A stretch of 64,000 nucleotides of DNA from assembly GCA_002722705.1 (NCBI GenBank), contig PBMP01000075.1, positions 1-64,000 of the forward strand. Direction: 5' to 3'. The notes beneath the pieces were generated by a model. The model was not told the DNA's origin and made no database searches. It saw only the letters and a program-made list of their open reading frames with translations. The position numbers were made by a program, and so were the translations under genes. Each line of letters begins with the position of its first letter. Position 1 is the stretch's first letter. The DNA comes from Pseudobdellovibrionaceae bacterium. GTDB taxonomy: Bacteria > Bdellovibrionota > UBA1018 > UBA6935. Below, piece after piece: positions 47,500-56,941 of this stretch.

Positions 47500-48936
47500 A
47501 TGCTTAAAATCTCTCCCATTGTCGTCGGTCTGTTTTTTATCATGCAACCCCTATTTGGCGCTTCTTATTCAGCCAAGTTTAGCAATAAAACAGGAACCAT
47601 CGAACTCTATGAAGGGGATACTTTAGTTTCGCAAAAAAATATTTCAGCTCAGTTAAATGAAATCAGAGACACCAAAAAAAGTAAGACAGACCTACCTCAA
47701 TACAAATATGGTCAACTCATCACAATATCAATTGATGCGCTTGGAAATCCGTATGTTTGGTTTTCCATACAACACAAGTTTTTAAAAAATAATTCCCTCG
47801 ACCGTTTTTTTGCAAAACGAGAAACTCCCTTTCTTTGGATACCTCACCTTGATTCTGTTCAATCTTGGAAAAATTTAAGCTGGAAAATCAACGACGATCG
47901 ATTCCGAATCCTTTCATTTGCCCCAGGAATAAACGGGAATGCGATTATCATGAAAATTTCACTTAAAAAGAAAGATGAATTTTTTCAACTACCTGATGGA
48001 AGCACCAGACTTCTAACGAAAGTTGCTCCGGTATCACACATGAAAGCAAGAACTGTGATTCAAGAAGTCACACCACAAGGTAAAGTTATCTCCACTCAAG
48101 CAAAACTTCCACCAGTCGGATTTATTGATCCTCATGCACAAATATCAATTAACAAAGATGGGAGTTATTCTATTTTTTTGAGAACAGACGATTACAATCC
48201 TGTAGGGGATCTTGAGGACATCAGTACGGAACTACCAAAAAATCCTACACTGTATTTAGTCCAACCCAATTCCGGAAAAGTTCTAAGCACCGTTAATCTC
48301 AGAACTGACATTGAGAAACACTTTTTTACACGAGTCGATTCAAGCCGCCTCTCGTTTGTAAATTTTAAAGACCTAATTGCGATCAATGGAAACGCTTACA
48401 GCTTTACCCTCTTCTTTGATAAACGTTCTTTTCTTTCGTATGGCCGTAAAAATTATTCTACGGAAGGAAAACAATATATTGATCGTTCATACCGTGTTCG
48501 CGTTCAACAACGAGCAGAAGAAAAAGTCATTTCAGTCACTCCTCAACAAGAAGGGGAAAGATTAGTAAAAAGAATTCCTAATAATTTAGAAGGGATTGAA
48601 GAGAAAATAATCCTAAACTTTGATCTATTCTCGACCGCAGGTCGGGTAAGAGCTATCTTTGCAGAGCTAAACTATCTTCCAGAAACAGAATATTATCAAT
48701 CCAGAATAGAGCAACACTCTGAGTTACTAAAAAGACTTGATGAGGAATTTAAAGATTTAACAGATGAAGAACTCAAACAAATGGGCCTTGCAAGAGTTGG
48801 ACGCGAAACATTTACTACCCTACAGTTTAAAGACGGATTCAGTTTAGAAAAAATCATCACAAACCTACCGCCGTCACTCTGTTCCACGCTGTTTGAAGAG
48901 AGTTTCAGATTCACAGGACACCCGGTTATTAAGTAG
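47500..48936 (+). CDS. Exported protein of unknown function (478 aa)
   Basis: Start set at ATG 47500, which gives a signal peptide (LKISPIVVGLFFIMQPLFGA); the frame is open back to TTG 47464, but that TTG is part of a likely -35 element. The mature protein is beta-rich through about residue 340, with alternating strands (GTIELYEGDTLVS, GNPYVWFSIQHKFL, YSIFLRTDDYNP), suggesting a propeller- or sandwich-like fold. A helical C-terminal part follows (EQHSELLKRLDEEFKDLTDEELKQMG). No catalytic motif or lipobox is seen. It is solitary between the feo operon and the efflux operon. Confidence 0.7.
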   Translation: MLKISPIVVGLFFIMQPLFGASYSAKFSNKTGTIELYEGDTLVSQKNISAQLNEIRDTKKSKTDLPQYKYGQLITISIDALGNPYVWFSIQHKFLKNNSLDRFFAKRETPFLWIPHLDSVQSWKNLSWKINDDRFRILSFAPGINGNAIIMKISLKKKDEFFQLPDGSTRLLTKVAPVSHMKARTVIQEVTPQGKVISTQAKLPPVGFIDPHAQISINKDGSYSIFLRTDDYNPVGDLEDISTELPKNPTLYLVQPNSGKVLSTVNLRTDIEKHFFTRVDSSRLSFVNFKDLIAINGNAYSFTLFFDKRSFLSYGRKNYSTEGKQYIDRSYRVRVQQRAEEKVISVTPQQEGERLVKRIPNNLEGIEEKIILNFDLFSTAGRVRAIFAELNYLPETEYYQSRIEQHSELLKRLDEEFKDLTDEELKQMGLARVGRETFTTLQFKDGFSLEKIITNLPPSLCSTLFEESFRFTGHPVIK

Positions 48937-49056
48937 AATTTGACTCGCAAAGTCTTTACTTTCTCTTATATTCAATCATTTTTTATCAAATGACGCATAG
49001 GTCTTTTGATTAGTATTTGAAATCCTCCTACAGGTAATGTTCTAATACCGGACCAT

Positions 49057-50337
49057 ATGCTCAAAGGGTCAGTCTCCTCTTTTTTTTTAACTCTTCTTTT
49101 TTTTTCTACCAAGGTCTTGTGTGCGCCTGTTTCATTAAAAGAACTCGTTTCTCATGGGCTTAAAAACACCCCTTCTTATCAAAGCTCACTCAATAATCTT
49201 AAAATTAGTGAAAACGAAACAAGAAATGCTCTTTTTAGTTTTTTTCCTTCCTTAGACTTAACTTCAGAACAAGGTTTCGCAAGCGGAACACCTTTCAAAA
49301 ATGAAAACCTTTGGTCCGGCACCTTATCTTTGTCTCTTTCCGCAAATCTTTATAATAATGGAACTAATGTAATAGAATACAAACGTTCACATCTCATCCA
49401 AAAAAGAAGAAAAATAGCTCAACAAAAAATAAGAGCAGAACTTACTCTTTCCATTATTCTTCAGTATTTTGATATTTCTCTTTTTGACGAAATTCAACTC
49501 ATTCAAGATCGTCAGTATCAATTACTAAAAAAACAGTTTCATACGGTCGAAGCACTTTATAAACAAGGAAGAAAAAAAAGAATCGATTACATCCGATTCA
49601 AAGCACGAGTTCAAAGAGCGAATCTTGGTTTTCAAAATGCGCAGTTAAAAAAAGAACAAGCTATCGAAGATTTGAAAAAAATTATTGCTTGGAAAGAAAA
49701 AAAATTAATTATTCAAAAGCAACCTATTGAATTTTCTTCATTTAAAACAAAAAGCGGTAAAGTATTATTTGACAATCATTATGACTCTCGAATTTCATCA
49801 TTACAAAAGGAAATAAATGAATTCGAAGTCGATTTAGAAAAAAGACAATATTGGCCCCGAGTTTTTTTAAATACAGGTGTTGATTATATAAATTCAAACT
49901 ATCTCGATGGTCTTTCTTCATTTTCAGATAATCGTCAATTCAATTGGTCAGCGATACTCTCAATCGACTTTAACTTATGGGACTTTGGGATTCGAAGAAG
50001 AAATATTGAAACGGTGCGACTCGAACAAATGAACTTAAATAATCAAATTGACACTCAACTTTTAGACTTAAAAGCAACGATAAACAAAAATCTACTTTCA
50101 ATCAAACAGCAAAAAGAAAACTTCAAACTGAGCCAAGAACTCCTTCATATTGAAAAAACAAACTTTGAATCCATTCAAAGAGATTATCGAAATGGAAAAA
50201 CAACATTTTTAGATTTAATTAATTCACTCGACAATTACACAAACGCACAAGAGTCTTTCTACACTAATTACTACCGATTAAAAAAATCACTCTCACAATA
50301 CAAATTTCACCAAGGAACTCTTTATGAAGACCTTTAA
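49057..50337 (+). CDS. TolC-family outer-membrane efflux protein (426 aa)
   Basis: A signal peptide (about 1-22, ending LCA) and two long helical hairpin regions typical of outer-membrane efflux proteins. The first repeat has LKNTPSYQSSLNNLKISENETRNALFSFFPSLDLTSEQGFA, the second LDLKATINKNLLSIKQQKENFKLSQELLHIEKTNFESIQRDYRNGKTTFLDLINS in the expected order (helix, FFPS/FLDL turn, strand). Trimer formation in the outer membrane with a MacA/MacB pump is inferred from the next two genes. The stop overlaps the MacA-like start by 14 bases. No Shine-Dalgarno sequence precedes the ATG; TAATAC lies eight bases upstream. Confidence 0.87.
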   Translation: MLKGSVSSFFLTLLFFSTKVLCAPVSLKELVSHGLKNTPSYQSSLNNLKISENETRNALFSFFPSLDLTSEQGFASGTPFKNENLWSGTLSLSLSANLYNNGTNVIEYKRSHLIQKRRKIAQQKIRAELTLSIILQYFDISLFDEIQLIQDRQYQLLKKQFHTVEALYKQGRKKRIDYIRFKARVQRANLGFQNAQLKKEQAIEDLKKIIAWKEKKLIIQKQPIEFSSFKTKSGKVLFDNHYDSRISSLQKEINEFEVDLEKRQYWPRVFLNTGVDYINSNYLDGLSSFSDNRQFNWSAILSIDFNLWDFGIRRRNIETVRLEQMNLNNQIDTQLLDLKATINKNLLSIKQQKENFKLSQELLHIEKTNFESIQRDYRNGKTTFLDLINSLDNYTNAQESFYTNYYRLKKSLSQYKFHQGTLYEDL

Positions 50338-51202
50338 TCGATTTAAAAAATTATTTTTTGTAACAATTCTTTTTATTGCAATCATTAGCTTTTTTATTTT
50401 AAATCAAACAAATTCAAGTAAAGTCACTCGAACAATCAAAGTCAAAAAAGAAAATCTCATCCAAAGAGTCACTGTTGCAGGAAACATTGAACCTTATAAA
50501 AAGACAATTGTGACTGCCCCTTTTAATGGATACATCAAAAAAATGTATGTTAAAACGGGACAGAAAGTAAAAAAAGGAGATCCAATTGTTTCCGTGGTTC
50601 AGTCTCTTCAATCTCCAGACCCAACATTTCCTCTTCGATCTCCGCTTGATGGAACTGTGGTTTCTATTCAAAAAAGAGAAGGATCTTTTGTTAAACAAGA
50701 TGACCCTAAAGATTTTATTTTAAGAATAGATAATCTAGAGAGTCTTTACATCTTATCTTATGTTCCAGAAGTCGATATGATAAAAATTAAAAAAGGAGAT
50801 TCGGCGATCATTCAAGCTTCTGCTCTCCTCAATAAAGAATACCAAGGTGTCGTTATCGACATCTCTCTTGCTGCTCAAGATCAAGAAAAATGGCAAAGAA
50901 ACTCAAAAGTAGAGTATCAAACCCAGATCAAAATTCTAGATCCAGACATTCTCATTAAACCTGGAATGTCGAGCATCATTGATATCGTCACAAAGAAAAA
51001 AGAAAACGTTTTAGCGATTCCACATGAATTTATTTTAGAAAAAGAAAAAAAACACTATGTCTTTCCTATTAATGGAAAAGAAAAAGAAGTCAAAATTGGA
51101 CTTCAAAACGAATCTCATGCCGAAATTACCGAAGGAGTCTCTGAGGGAGAAGAACTCAAGCAAATTGATTTTCTTGAACTCTTTTCTTCAGACAACACAT
51201 GA
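50324..51202 (+). CDS. macA: MacA-like periplasmic adaptor (292 aa)
   Basis: Membrane-fusion protein linking an inner-membrane ABC pump to TolC. One N-terminal membrane anchor (about 9-27), then a split lipoyl domain (VTAPFNGYIKKMYVKTGQKVKKGDPIV and RSPLDGTVVSIQKREGSFV), a beta-barrel part (LESLYILSYVPEVDMIKIKKGDSAII) and the C-terminal LIKPGMSSIIDIV strand. The long coiled-coil hairpin of E. coli MacA is missing: the two lipoyl halves are joined by only about 12 residues, so contact with TolC must differ. It overlaps both neighbours. Confidence 0.85.
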   Translation: MKTFNRFKKLFFVTILFIAIISFFILNQTNSSKVTRTIKVKKENLIQRVTVAGNIEPYKKTIVTAPFNGYIKKMYVKTGQKVKKGDPIVSVVQSLQSPDPTFPLRSPLDGTVVSIQKREGSFVKQDDPKDFILRIDNLESLYILSYVPEVDMIKIKKGDSAIIQASALLNKEYQGVVIDISLAAQDQEKWQRNSKVEYQTQIKILDPDILIKPGMSSIIDIVTKKKENVLAIPHEFILEKEKKHYVFPINGKEKEVKIGLQNESHAEITEGVSEGEELKQIDFLELFSSDNT

Positions 51203-53211
51203 ACTTAGTTGAAATCAAAAATTTAAATTTTAGCTATCATTCAGGCGATGTTCAGGTCTCAATTTTTAAAGACTTTAATCTAGAAATTAAAAAGGGAGAT
51301 TTCATTGCAATTAAAGGACCTTCTGGATCTGGAAAATCCACTCTTTTATACCTTATTGCAGGACTCTTAAACTTTCAAAAAGGAATCATTCGTTTTAAAA
51401 AATCTGATATTTCAAAACTCTCAGACTATGAACGATCAGTATTAAGAAATAAATATCTTTCTTTTATTTTTCAACAATTTCATCTTCTACCGAAAGCGAC
51501 AGTCCTAGAAAACATTCTTCTTCCCACCTTTTATCCTATAGAAAATGCAACAACTGAAGAAGACCAAACTGAAAAAGCTAAAAAAATTTCAACTCGCCTT
51601 GGAATCGCTGAACGTCTTCATCATTTTCCAAAACAGCTTTCAGGTGGACAACAACAACGAGTAGCAATTGCAAGAGCACTTATTCATAATCCAGAACTCA
51701 TTCTCGCAGATGAACCTACAGGAAACTTAGATTCAGAATCCACACAGGAAATCATTTCTATCCTCAAAGAACTCAATGCCGAAGGGAAAACAATTATTCT
51801 AATTACTCATGAGGAAGATGTAGCTCAATCAGCGAAAACGATTTACTTTTTAAAAGACGGAAAACTAGAACTTGAACGCTCGAACTTCACTCCTTCAACT
51901 GATGATCAAGAAATTAGCTCCCTTTCAATTAAAACAGTGGCAACCTCTTCTACAAGTTACTTAAAAATGCTTCCTCTTGTCATTAAAAATGCGTTCAGAA
52001 ATAAGTTTCGCTCCATTCTTACCATGCTTGGAATTACTGTCGGAGTTGCTGCAGTCTGCTCGATGGTAACATTAGGAAATTATATCCGAGAAAAGGTCAT
52101 TGATGGCTACTCCGAAATGGGAGTTGATACCCTTGTTTTTAGAGGACGTCCGAACTGGGAACTCAAAGCGACAGATCGATTTCCCGTTCGTTTTCAGTTT
52201 TTTGACTGGAAAAGAGACATCTTACCTTTACTAACCATTTTCCCTCAAACTCAATCGTTCTCTCCTATTCTTTTTGGTTGGGACGCCCAAGTCACTTATG
52301 GAGGAAAATCAATCGAAAACGAAGCCCTTCTTTCAGGAGTCTCTTCTACCTGGTTTAAAATGGCTAACCGAACTTTTCTTTCAGGAAAAGGATTCCATCC
52401 GAATCATATTAAAAGAAAAAGTCCTGTCTGCGTGATCGGTCATGATATCGCCCAACTTTTATTCGCAAGAATTCGACCTCTTGGACAAATTATTCATATT
52501 TCTATTCGAGAATCTACCTTTGTATGTCAAGTCATCGGCGTTTTAAATCCTGTAAAAAACAATCCTGAATGGCAAAAAGCAAATATGCAAGTCATCGTTC
52601 CTTTTACTTTTTTTCAAGCAGTTAACGATTCTTGGTGGCAAACTCAAATTCAACGATTTTCGATTCAACTCAAACCCAGAAATGATATCGAAGGCTTTTC
52701 AAATGCCATTAAAACTTTCTTTGAAAAAAAATATGGAAAATCAGGTCGTTTTTCAGTGAATTCAAATACTCTTTTACTTGAACAGATGAAAAAATTCTTA
52801 ACTCTGTTTTCGATCTTAATTACAGCAATCGCTTTGGTTACCCTCACGGTGGGTGGAATTGGGATCACCAACATGATGCTGGTCTCTGTTTCCGAAAGAC
52901 TCAAAGAAATCGGGATTCGAAAATCTGTTGGCGCAACCCATCAAAGTATTCGTTACCAATTTCTTTTTGAATCCGTTTTTTTATGTCTTATTGCAGGAGT
53001 CGCAGGAATTATCGTAGGATTTCTCACCTACGAAGGTGCTCTCTGGGGAGCATCTCAACTCAGCTCGAAAGTAACCTTTGAATGGATCATTGATGGATAT
53101 GCAATTACTTTAGCCTTTGTCTCTATTCTCATGGTCGGTATTCTCAGCGGTCTTATTCCTGCTTATAAAGCAGAAAAACTACAAGTGATTGATGCGTTAC
53201 GAAGTGAATAG
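51199..53211 (+). CDS. macB: MacB-like ABC exporter, ATPase-permease fusion (670 aa)
   Basis: N-terminal nucleotide-binding domain: Walker A GPSGSGKST near residue 36-44, Q loop FQQFHLLP, signature LSGGQQQRVAIARAL near 148-162, Walker B LILADEPTGNLDS and the switch His in ITHEED. A linker leads to the MacB permease with one helix near 265-285 (LTMLGITVGVAAVCSMVTL), a periplasmic core domain (about 290-525) and three C-terminal FtsX-type helices with VGGIGITNMMLVSVSERLKEIGIRKSVGA. The order matches MacB, which exports peptides or macrolides through TolC. The real substrate is unknown. Confidence 0.9.
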   Translation: MNLVEIKNLNFSYHSGDVQVSIFKDFNLEIKKGDFIAIKGPSGSGKSTLLYLIAGLLNFQKGIIRFKKSDISKLSDYERSVLRNKYLSFIFQQFHLLPKATVLENILLPTFYPIENATTEEDQTEKAKKISTRLGIAERLHHFPKQLSGGQQQRVAIARALIHNPELILADEPTGNLDSESTQEIISILKELNAEGKTIILITHEEDVAQSAKTIYFLKDGKLELERSNFTPSTDDQEISSLSIKTVATSSTSYLKMLPLVIKNAFRNKFRSILTMLGITVGVAAVCSMVTLGNYIREKVIDGYSEMGVDTLVFRGRPNWELKATDRFPVRFQFFDWKRDILPLLTIFPQTQSFSPILFGWDAQVTYGGKSIENEALLSGVSSTWFKMANRTFLSGKGFHPNHIKRKSPVCVIGHDIAQLLFARIRPLGQIIHISIRESTFVCQVIGVLNPVKNNPEWQKANMQVIVPFTFFQAVNDSWWQTQIQRFSIQLKPRNDIEGFSNAIKTFFEKKYGKSGRFSVNSNTLLLEQMKKFLTLFSILITAIALVTLTVGGIGITNMMLVSVSERLKEIGIRKSVGATHQSIRYQFLFESVFLCLIAGVAGIIVGFLTYEGALWGASQLSSKVTFEWIIDGYAITLAFVSILMVGILSGLIPAYKAEKLQVIDALRSE

Positions 53212-53298
53212 CGCAGCGTTTCTTGTAAATTGACTTGAGACCGAATAGCCTAAATTTCAGTGATTTTAAATCCTCAATAAAATGGGAAAGGACACCTC

Positions 53299-54402
53299 AT
53301 GAAAACCTCACTCACCGCTCTTTTGTTACTCAGCACTTCCGCTGCTTATAGCTCGCCGGATCTGCGTCTGATTGAACTTAGCCCTGGAAATCAATCTTGG
53401 ATGACTCCTGAACAGATTCACTCTCTGATGAAAAAATCTCATAAAGAGGGACACTGCGGGGGGTTCATGGACGTCACTGATTATCAAGATGCACTTCCAT
53501 TACATGGAGCTCTTCACCTCTTTAATAGTTTCCCTGAAAAACCAGCTCAACAAGACCTCGTCACTCCTCTTTTAAGCCTCGTCAATTCAACTTATCTTGA
53601 AGAAAACGTTGCAAAGCTATCCAGTTACAACAATCGATACTATCAATCAGAAACAGGTGTCGAAGCAGCTGAGTGGATTCGTGATCAATTTATTCGATAT
53701 GCAGGAAATCGTCAGGACATTCATGTCGAATTATATAAACATCCTCGCTGGAAACAACCTTCAGTCGTTGCAACGATTGAAGGCCTAACCAATGAAATTG
53801 TTGTGATCGGAGGACACGAAGACTCAATTAACTCTCAAAGCTTTTTTCCATCTCCAAATGATCACGCTCCAGGAGCAGATGACAATGCCTCAGGAACTTC
53901 TACTATTTTAGAAATTTTTAGAGTCATTGCAGAATCAGGCTTTCAACCAAAAAGAACAATTCAATTCATGACTTACGCAGGTGAAGAAAAAGGACTGCTT
54001 GGAAGCCAAGAAATTGCAAATCAATACCAACGTGAAAATAAAAATGTGGTTGCAGCAATGCAATTTGACATGACTATGTATCCAGGCTCTAGTGGGGAGT
54101 TAACTTTTATCACAGACAATACCAATGCTTCTCTCACTACATTTACCAAAATGCTTGTTGACGAGTATGTAAAAGCACCTTGGAAAGATGGAAACTGTGG
54201 ATATGCTTGTTCAGATCACGCCAGCTGGCATCGAGCAGGATATGCTTCTGTGTTTCCGTTTGAAGCTGCAACTCGAGAAATGAATCCAAACATTCACACC
54301 ACTAAAGATCTCTCTTCAGAACTCGATTTTAATTTTGGATCTCACTTTGCAAAACTGGGTGTGGCTTTTGCGATAGAAATGGCTCAAGCTGGACTTTTTT
54401 GA
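53299..54402 (+). CDS. Secreted M28-family aminopeptidase (367 aa)
   Basis: Dizinc leucyl aminopeptidase similar to the Vibrio proteolyticus enzyme. A signal peptide (about 1-18) and a propeptide-like stretch precede the catalytic domain. Metal ligands and catalytic residues are placed as in the family: H173 in GGHED, D194 in GADDN, the E229-E230 pair in YAGEEKG, D257 in QFDMT and H333 in IHTTKD. C300 and C304 match the known disulfide pair of the Vibrio enzyme. It would supply free amino acids from peptides outside the cell or in prey. A GGAAAGGA ribosome binding site precedes the ATG. The 3' end overlaps a convergent gene by 19 bases. Confidence 0.9.
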   Translation: MKTSLTALLLLSTSAAYSSPDLRLIELSPGNQSWMTPEQIHSLMKKSHKEGHCGGFMDVTDYQDALPLHGALHLFNSFPEKPAQQDLVTPLLSLVNSTYLEENVAKLSSYNNRYYQSETGVEAAEWIRDQFIRYAGNRQDIHVELYKHPRWKQPSVVATIEGLTNEIVVIGGHEDSINSQSFFPSPNDHAPGADDNASGTSTILEIFRVIAESGFQPKRTIQFMTYAGEEKGLLGSQEIANQYQRENKNVVAAMQFDMTMYPGSSGELTFITDNTNASLTTFTKMLVDEYVKAPWKDGNCGYACSDHASWHRAGYASVFPFEAATREMNPNIHTTKDLSSELDFNFGSHFAKLGVAFAIEMAQAGLF

Positions 54403-54773
54403 AAAATAAGCTCTACATTACTAAAATGATTTAACGGAAAGAGTTGATTCACATTCACCTGTGAATCAACTCTTACTTTTTCTAAAATAGACTTTAAATC
54501 TTTTTCTAATAAAGCAACCGTAATCACATAACTCATCTCTTCTGGATGAGAAAGAAGAAGTCGACTATCACCTTCTTTAATTTTCCAAAACATAGCTAAA
54601 TCAATTGAAGAACGCTCATCTTTTGCATTAAACAAAGAAGGATTCATCCGAATCTCCCGTTTTCCATTAAATAATTCATCGCATTCAGAGTCTAAAAAAT
54701 CTAAAAATTCATCATGAACAAAAAAAACAACTTGAGTAATCTGTGTTTGCTCACTCTTGAACTGAACATTCAT
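54384..54773 (-). CDS. Protein of unknown function at the end of the BamA-like operon (129 aa)
   Basis: Start taken at ATG 54773, directly after the BamA-like gene's stop (TAAAATG). The protein is soluble, with no signal peptide and alternating strand and helix segments (QITQVVFFVHDEFLDFLDSECDELF, EEMSYVITVALLEKDLKSIL). One Cys. No family recognised. It is the last of four minus-strand genes with almost no gaps, so an operon link with the envelope proteins is likely. Confidence 0.55.
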   Translation of the reverse strand: MNVQFKSEQTQITQVVFFVHDEFLDFLDSECDELFNGKREIRMNPSLFNAKDERSSIDLAMFWKIKEGDSRLLLSHPEEMSYVITVALLEKDLKSILEKVRVDSQVNVNQLFPLNHFSNVELIFQKSPA

Positions 54774-54774
54774 T

Positions 54775-56055
54775 TTAAAAGAAATGGGAACCTCCAAAAG
54801 CTAAACCGTTAAACCCTCGACTATCTAATGCCCAGGCGTAATCTATTCGTAACAAAAATCCAGGAAACTTCCTTGAAAAAAAACGCATTCCCAATCCTAA
54901 ACTAGACATAGGATTTTGATCGAATTTAAAGAGCTGTAAAAATGAAGAAGCGGTATTTGCTAAATCTAAGAAGAAAACATGCTGTAATGTCAGCCAAAGG
55001 TGGTTAAAGCTATGAATTCGATACTCTACATTGGCCTGCCAAAAGTTGCTTCCTCTAATTCTACCATCAAGATACCCTCTGACTTCACTCAAACCACCTA
55101 AAAAAAACTGATGTTGAATTCGATTTCGAGAAATAGTGCCCAAGCTATATTGAAACCCTAAATTCATATCATCTCCAAAGCGAATGAAGGACTGATTTTG
55201 TAACTGAATTCGAGTGAAATCAAATTCTGATCCTAGAAGTGATACTGTTTGATCCACTCTAAGCTCTGTTAAAAACCCATGCTTTAAATAAGAATAAAAA
55301 TCAATTCTTCCAAACTTAAGCGTTCCTCTTACAAAAAATAAACGTCCATTTCTAGGAAAAGTAAATCCGCTTGAATCAACTGAATCTTTTTGTGCTTCGG
55401 ATAGAAGATCTTGAGAATACTGTTCATAATTCAAATAAATCCCCCCTCCAAAAGCAAATCGAGGTCTTATTTGCTTTTCTAAATAAGCAGAGAACTGAGA
55501 AATTTTTGAAGTAAATGCACCTTCATAAATATTATTTTCTTGATACAACGAGCGAATCCTTCTAGTCATTCTCAAATCTATATGAAGAAGTAAAAATTGA
55601 TTTAAAAAACGAGGTTCTTTAAACCAAAGGGCGCCTGAGCTTGCCCCAGCAATATTGTCATACCATCCTCCCAGTGTTTGAAATTTTCCTAAAAAATTTT
55701 GATCCACCACTCCTAGTGTATATCGCCTTAAACGACTTCCCCCAGTCACCTGAATAATAGGGTTTAAAGTCCATACTTCCTGAACTTTAATCCTTAGCTC
55801 TGATCTTTGGTCATCTAAATTTTTCCATTCAAAATCGACATCAGAAAAAAGCCTGGTATTCACTACACGCTGATAGCTTTCTGAAACTTGTGACTGTTCA
55901 ACTCGATCTCCAGGACTAAAAAGAAGTTCATTCAGTATGACTTCAGAATGTGTTCGCTCGTTTCCTTCAATAAGAATTGAAGAAACACGTTTCGGAAACT
56001 CCCCCGCATGAACTCCTAAAGAAAAAAAAAGAAAAAAAAGAACTTTATTCCACAC
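54775..56055 (-). CDS. BamA/Omp85-superfamily barrel with a single POTRA domain (426 aa)
   Basis: A signal peptide (1-17) is followed by one POTRA domain (about 19-95: FPKRVSSILIEGNERTHSEVIL, SQVSESYQRVVNTRLFSDVDFEW, ELRIKVQEVWTL) and a beta-barrel of about 320 residues with the superfamily features GGLSEVRGY (the VRGY/F motif of the L6 loop) and a terminal SHFF. True BamA has five POTRA domains and about 800 residues, so this is a small Omp85 member, possibly a specialised insertase or secretion pore. It overlaps the upstream gene by 11 bases. Confidence 0.85.
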   Translation of the reverse strand: MWNKVLFFLFFSLGVHAGEFPKRVSSILIEGNERTHSEVILNELLFSPGDRVEQSQVSESYQRVVNTRLFSDVDFEWKNLDDQRSELRIKVQEVWTLNPIIQVTGGSRLRRYTLGVVDQNFLGKFQTLGGWYDNIAGASSGALWFKEPRFLNQFLLLHIDLRMTRRIRSLYQENNIYEGAFTSKISQFSAYLEKQIRPRFAFGGGIYLNYEQYSQDLLSEAQKDSVDSSGFTFPRNGRLFFVRGTLKFGRIDFYSYLKHGFLTELRVDQTVSLLGSEFDFTRIQLQNQSFIRFGDDMNLGFQYSLGTISRNRIQHQFFLGGLSEVRGYLDGRIRGSNFWQANVEYRIHSFNHLWLTLQHVFFLDLANTASSFLQLFKFDQNPMSSLGLGMRFFSRKFPGFLLRIDYAWALDSRGFNGLAFGGSHFF

Positions 56056-56929
56056 GAATGGAGCCTTGTTCCACTGACAAAGAAAGTGGGATTCCTTTTG
56101 GATAGGAAGGAACCTTAGACTCCGAAGCTCCTTGAAGCGTATTCATTTGAATATCAAACTTTTGATCAGTATGTGTTTGAACTCTAATTTCTCCAGTCTT
56201 CACTGATATGGATGCATTCTGCTCCCATTCACTCAGCTGCACTTGTCCATGATCAAGACCTAACGCTAGAGGAATTCCTTTTGGAATTTCAAAATCACAT
56301 AGACCATTCCCAAGCGAAGAAAGATCAAGAACCGCAGTGGATCCGATCTGTTGAATAGTTGCAGATGGAGAGACTTGAGTCACTTGACATTCACCTCTGA
56401 AAAGGTCTCCTGCACTTGAGCGTACATGAACAACGCCACTCGAGAGATTGATCTTGATCTGATTTGTCTCTTTCGGGTTTAAAATCTGAGAATACCGAAC
56501 GACTTGCGATCCTTGGATAGTTTGAGAATTAAATTGGACATTGTCCCACTTCCAATGCCCTCCAAAAAGCGAAAGCGCCCCTGTCTGCTCATTCCATTCG
56601 TAAAGGGGAGTAAAACTCAAATACAAATAGCCCAACAAACCCCCGATCACTACAAATGCAATGAATTGAGGTTTTTTATACCAAACCGGTCCAACCGCTT
56701 TTTTTGAAACCCGAATTCCTAGTTCTAAGCAGATGGACTGCCCCCAATACTGAGGTGCCCCCAGAGCCGTAAATAACTCTCCTAAAAGTAAATTGGGATA
56801 TTGATCGACATAAGATCTTAACCTTTGTTCTGCATGCTCAAGGACGCGTTTTTTTTCATCTGAAGATAAATGCTTTAAGGACAATTCAACTTCATAAAGG
56901 TATTTTTGTATTTGTGGATGCCAACTCAT
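56045..56929 (-). CDS. Single-pass membrane protein, DUF1700-like N-terminus and beta-helical C-terminus (294 aa)
   Basis: The N-terminal 70 residues resemble the small helical HAAS/DUF1700 domain (YLYEVELSLKHLSSDEKKRVLEHAEQRL, ELFTALGAPQYW). One membrane helix lies at about 88-108. The periplasmic part (about 115-294) has repeated short strands like DUF4097/GlyGly adhesin-like domains (INLSSGVVHVRSSAGD, QVQLSEWEQNASISVKTGEIRVQT). In other bacteria such pieces belong to membrane sensors linked to envelope stress. Here it lies directly before the BamA-like gene (11-base overlap) and may sense or guide its work; this is inferred. Confidence 0.65.
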   Translation of the reverse strand: MSWHPQIQKYLYEVELSLKHLSSDEKKRVLEHAEQRLRSYVDQYPNLLLGELFTALGAPQYWGQSICLELGIRVSKKAVGPVWYKKPQFIAFVVIGGLLGYLYLSFTPLYEWNEQTGALSLFGGHWKWDNVQFNSQTIQGSQVVRYSQILNPKETNQIKINLSSGVVHVRSSAGDLFRGECQVTQVSPSATIQQIGSTAVLDLSSLGNGLCDFEIPKGIPLALGLDHGQVQLSEWEQNASISVKTGEIRVQTHTDQKFDIQMNTLQGASESKVPSYPKGIPLSLSVEQGSIRVE

Positions 56930-56941
56930 TCCTAAATTGTA

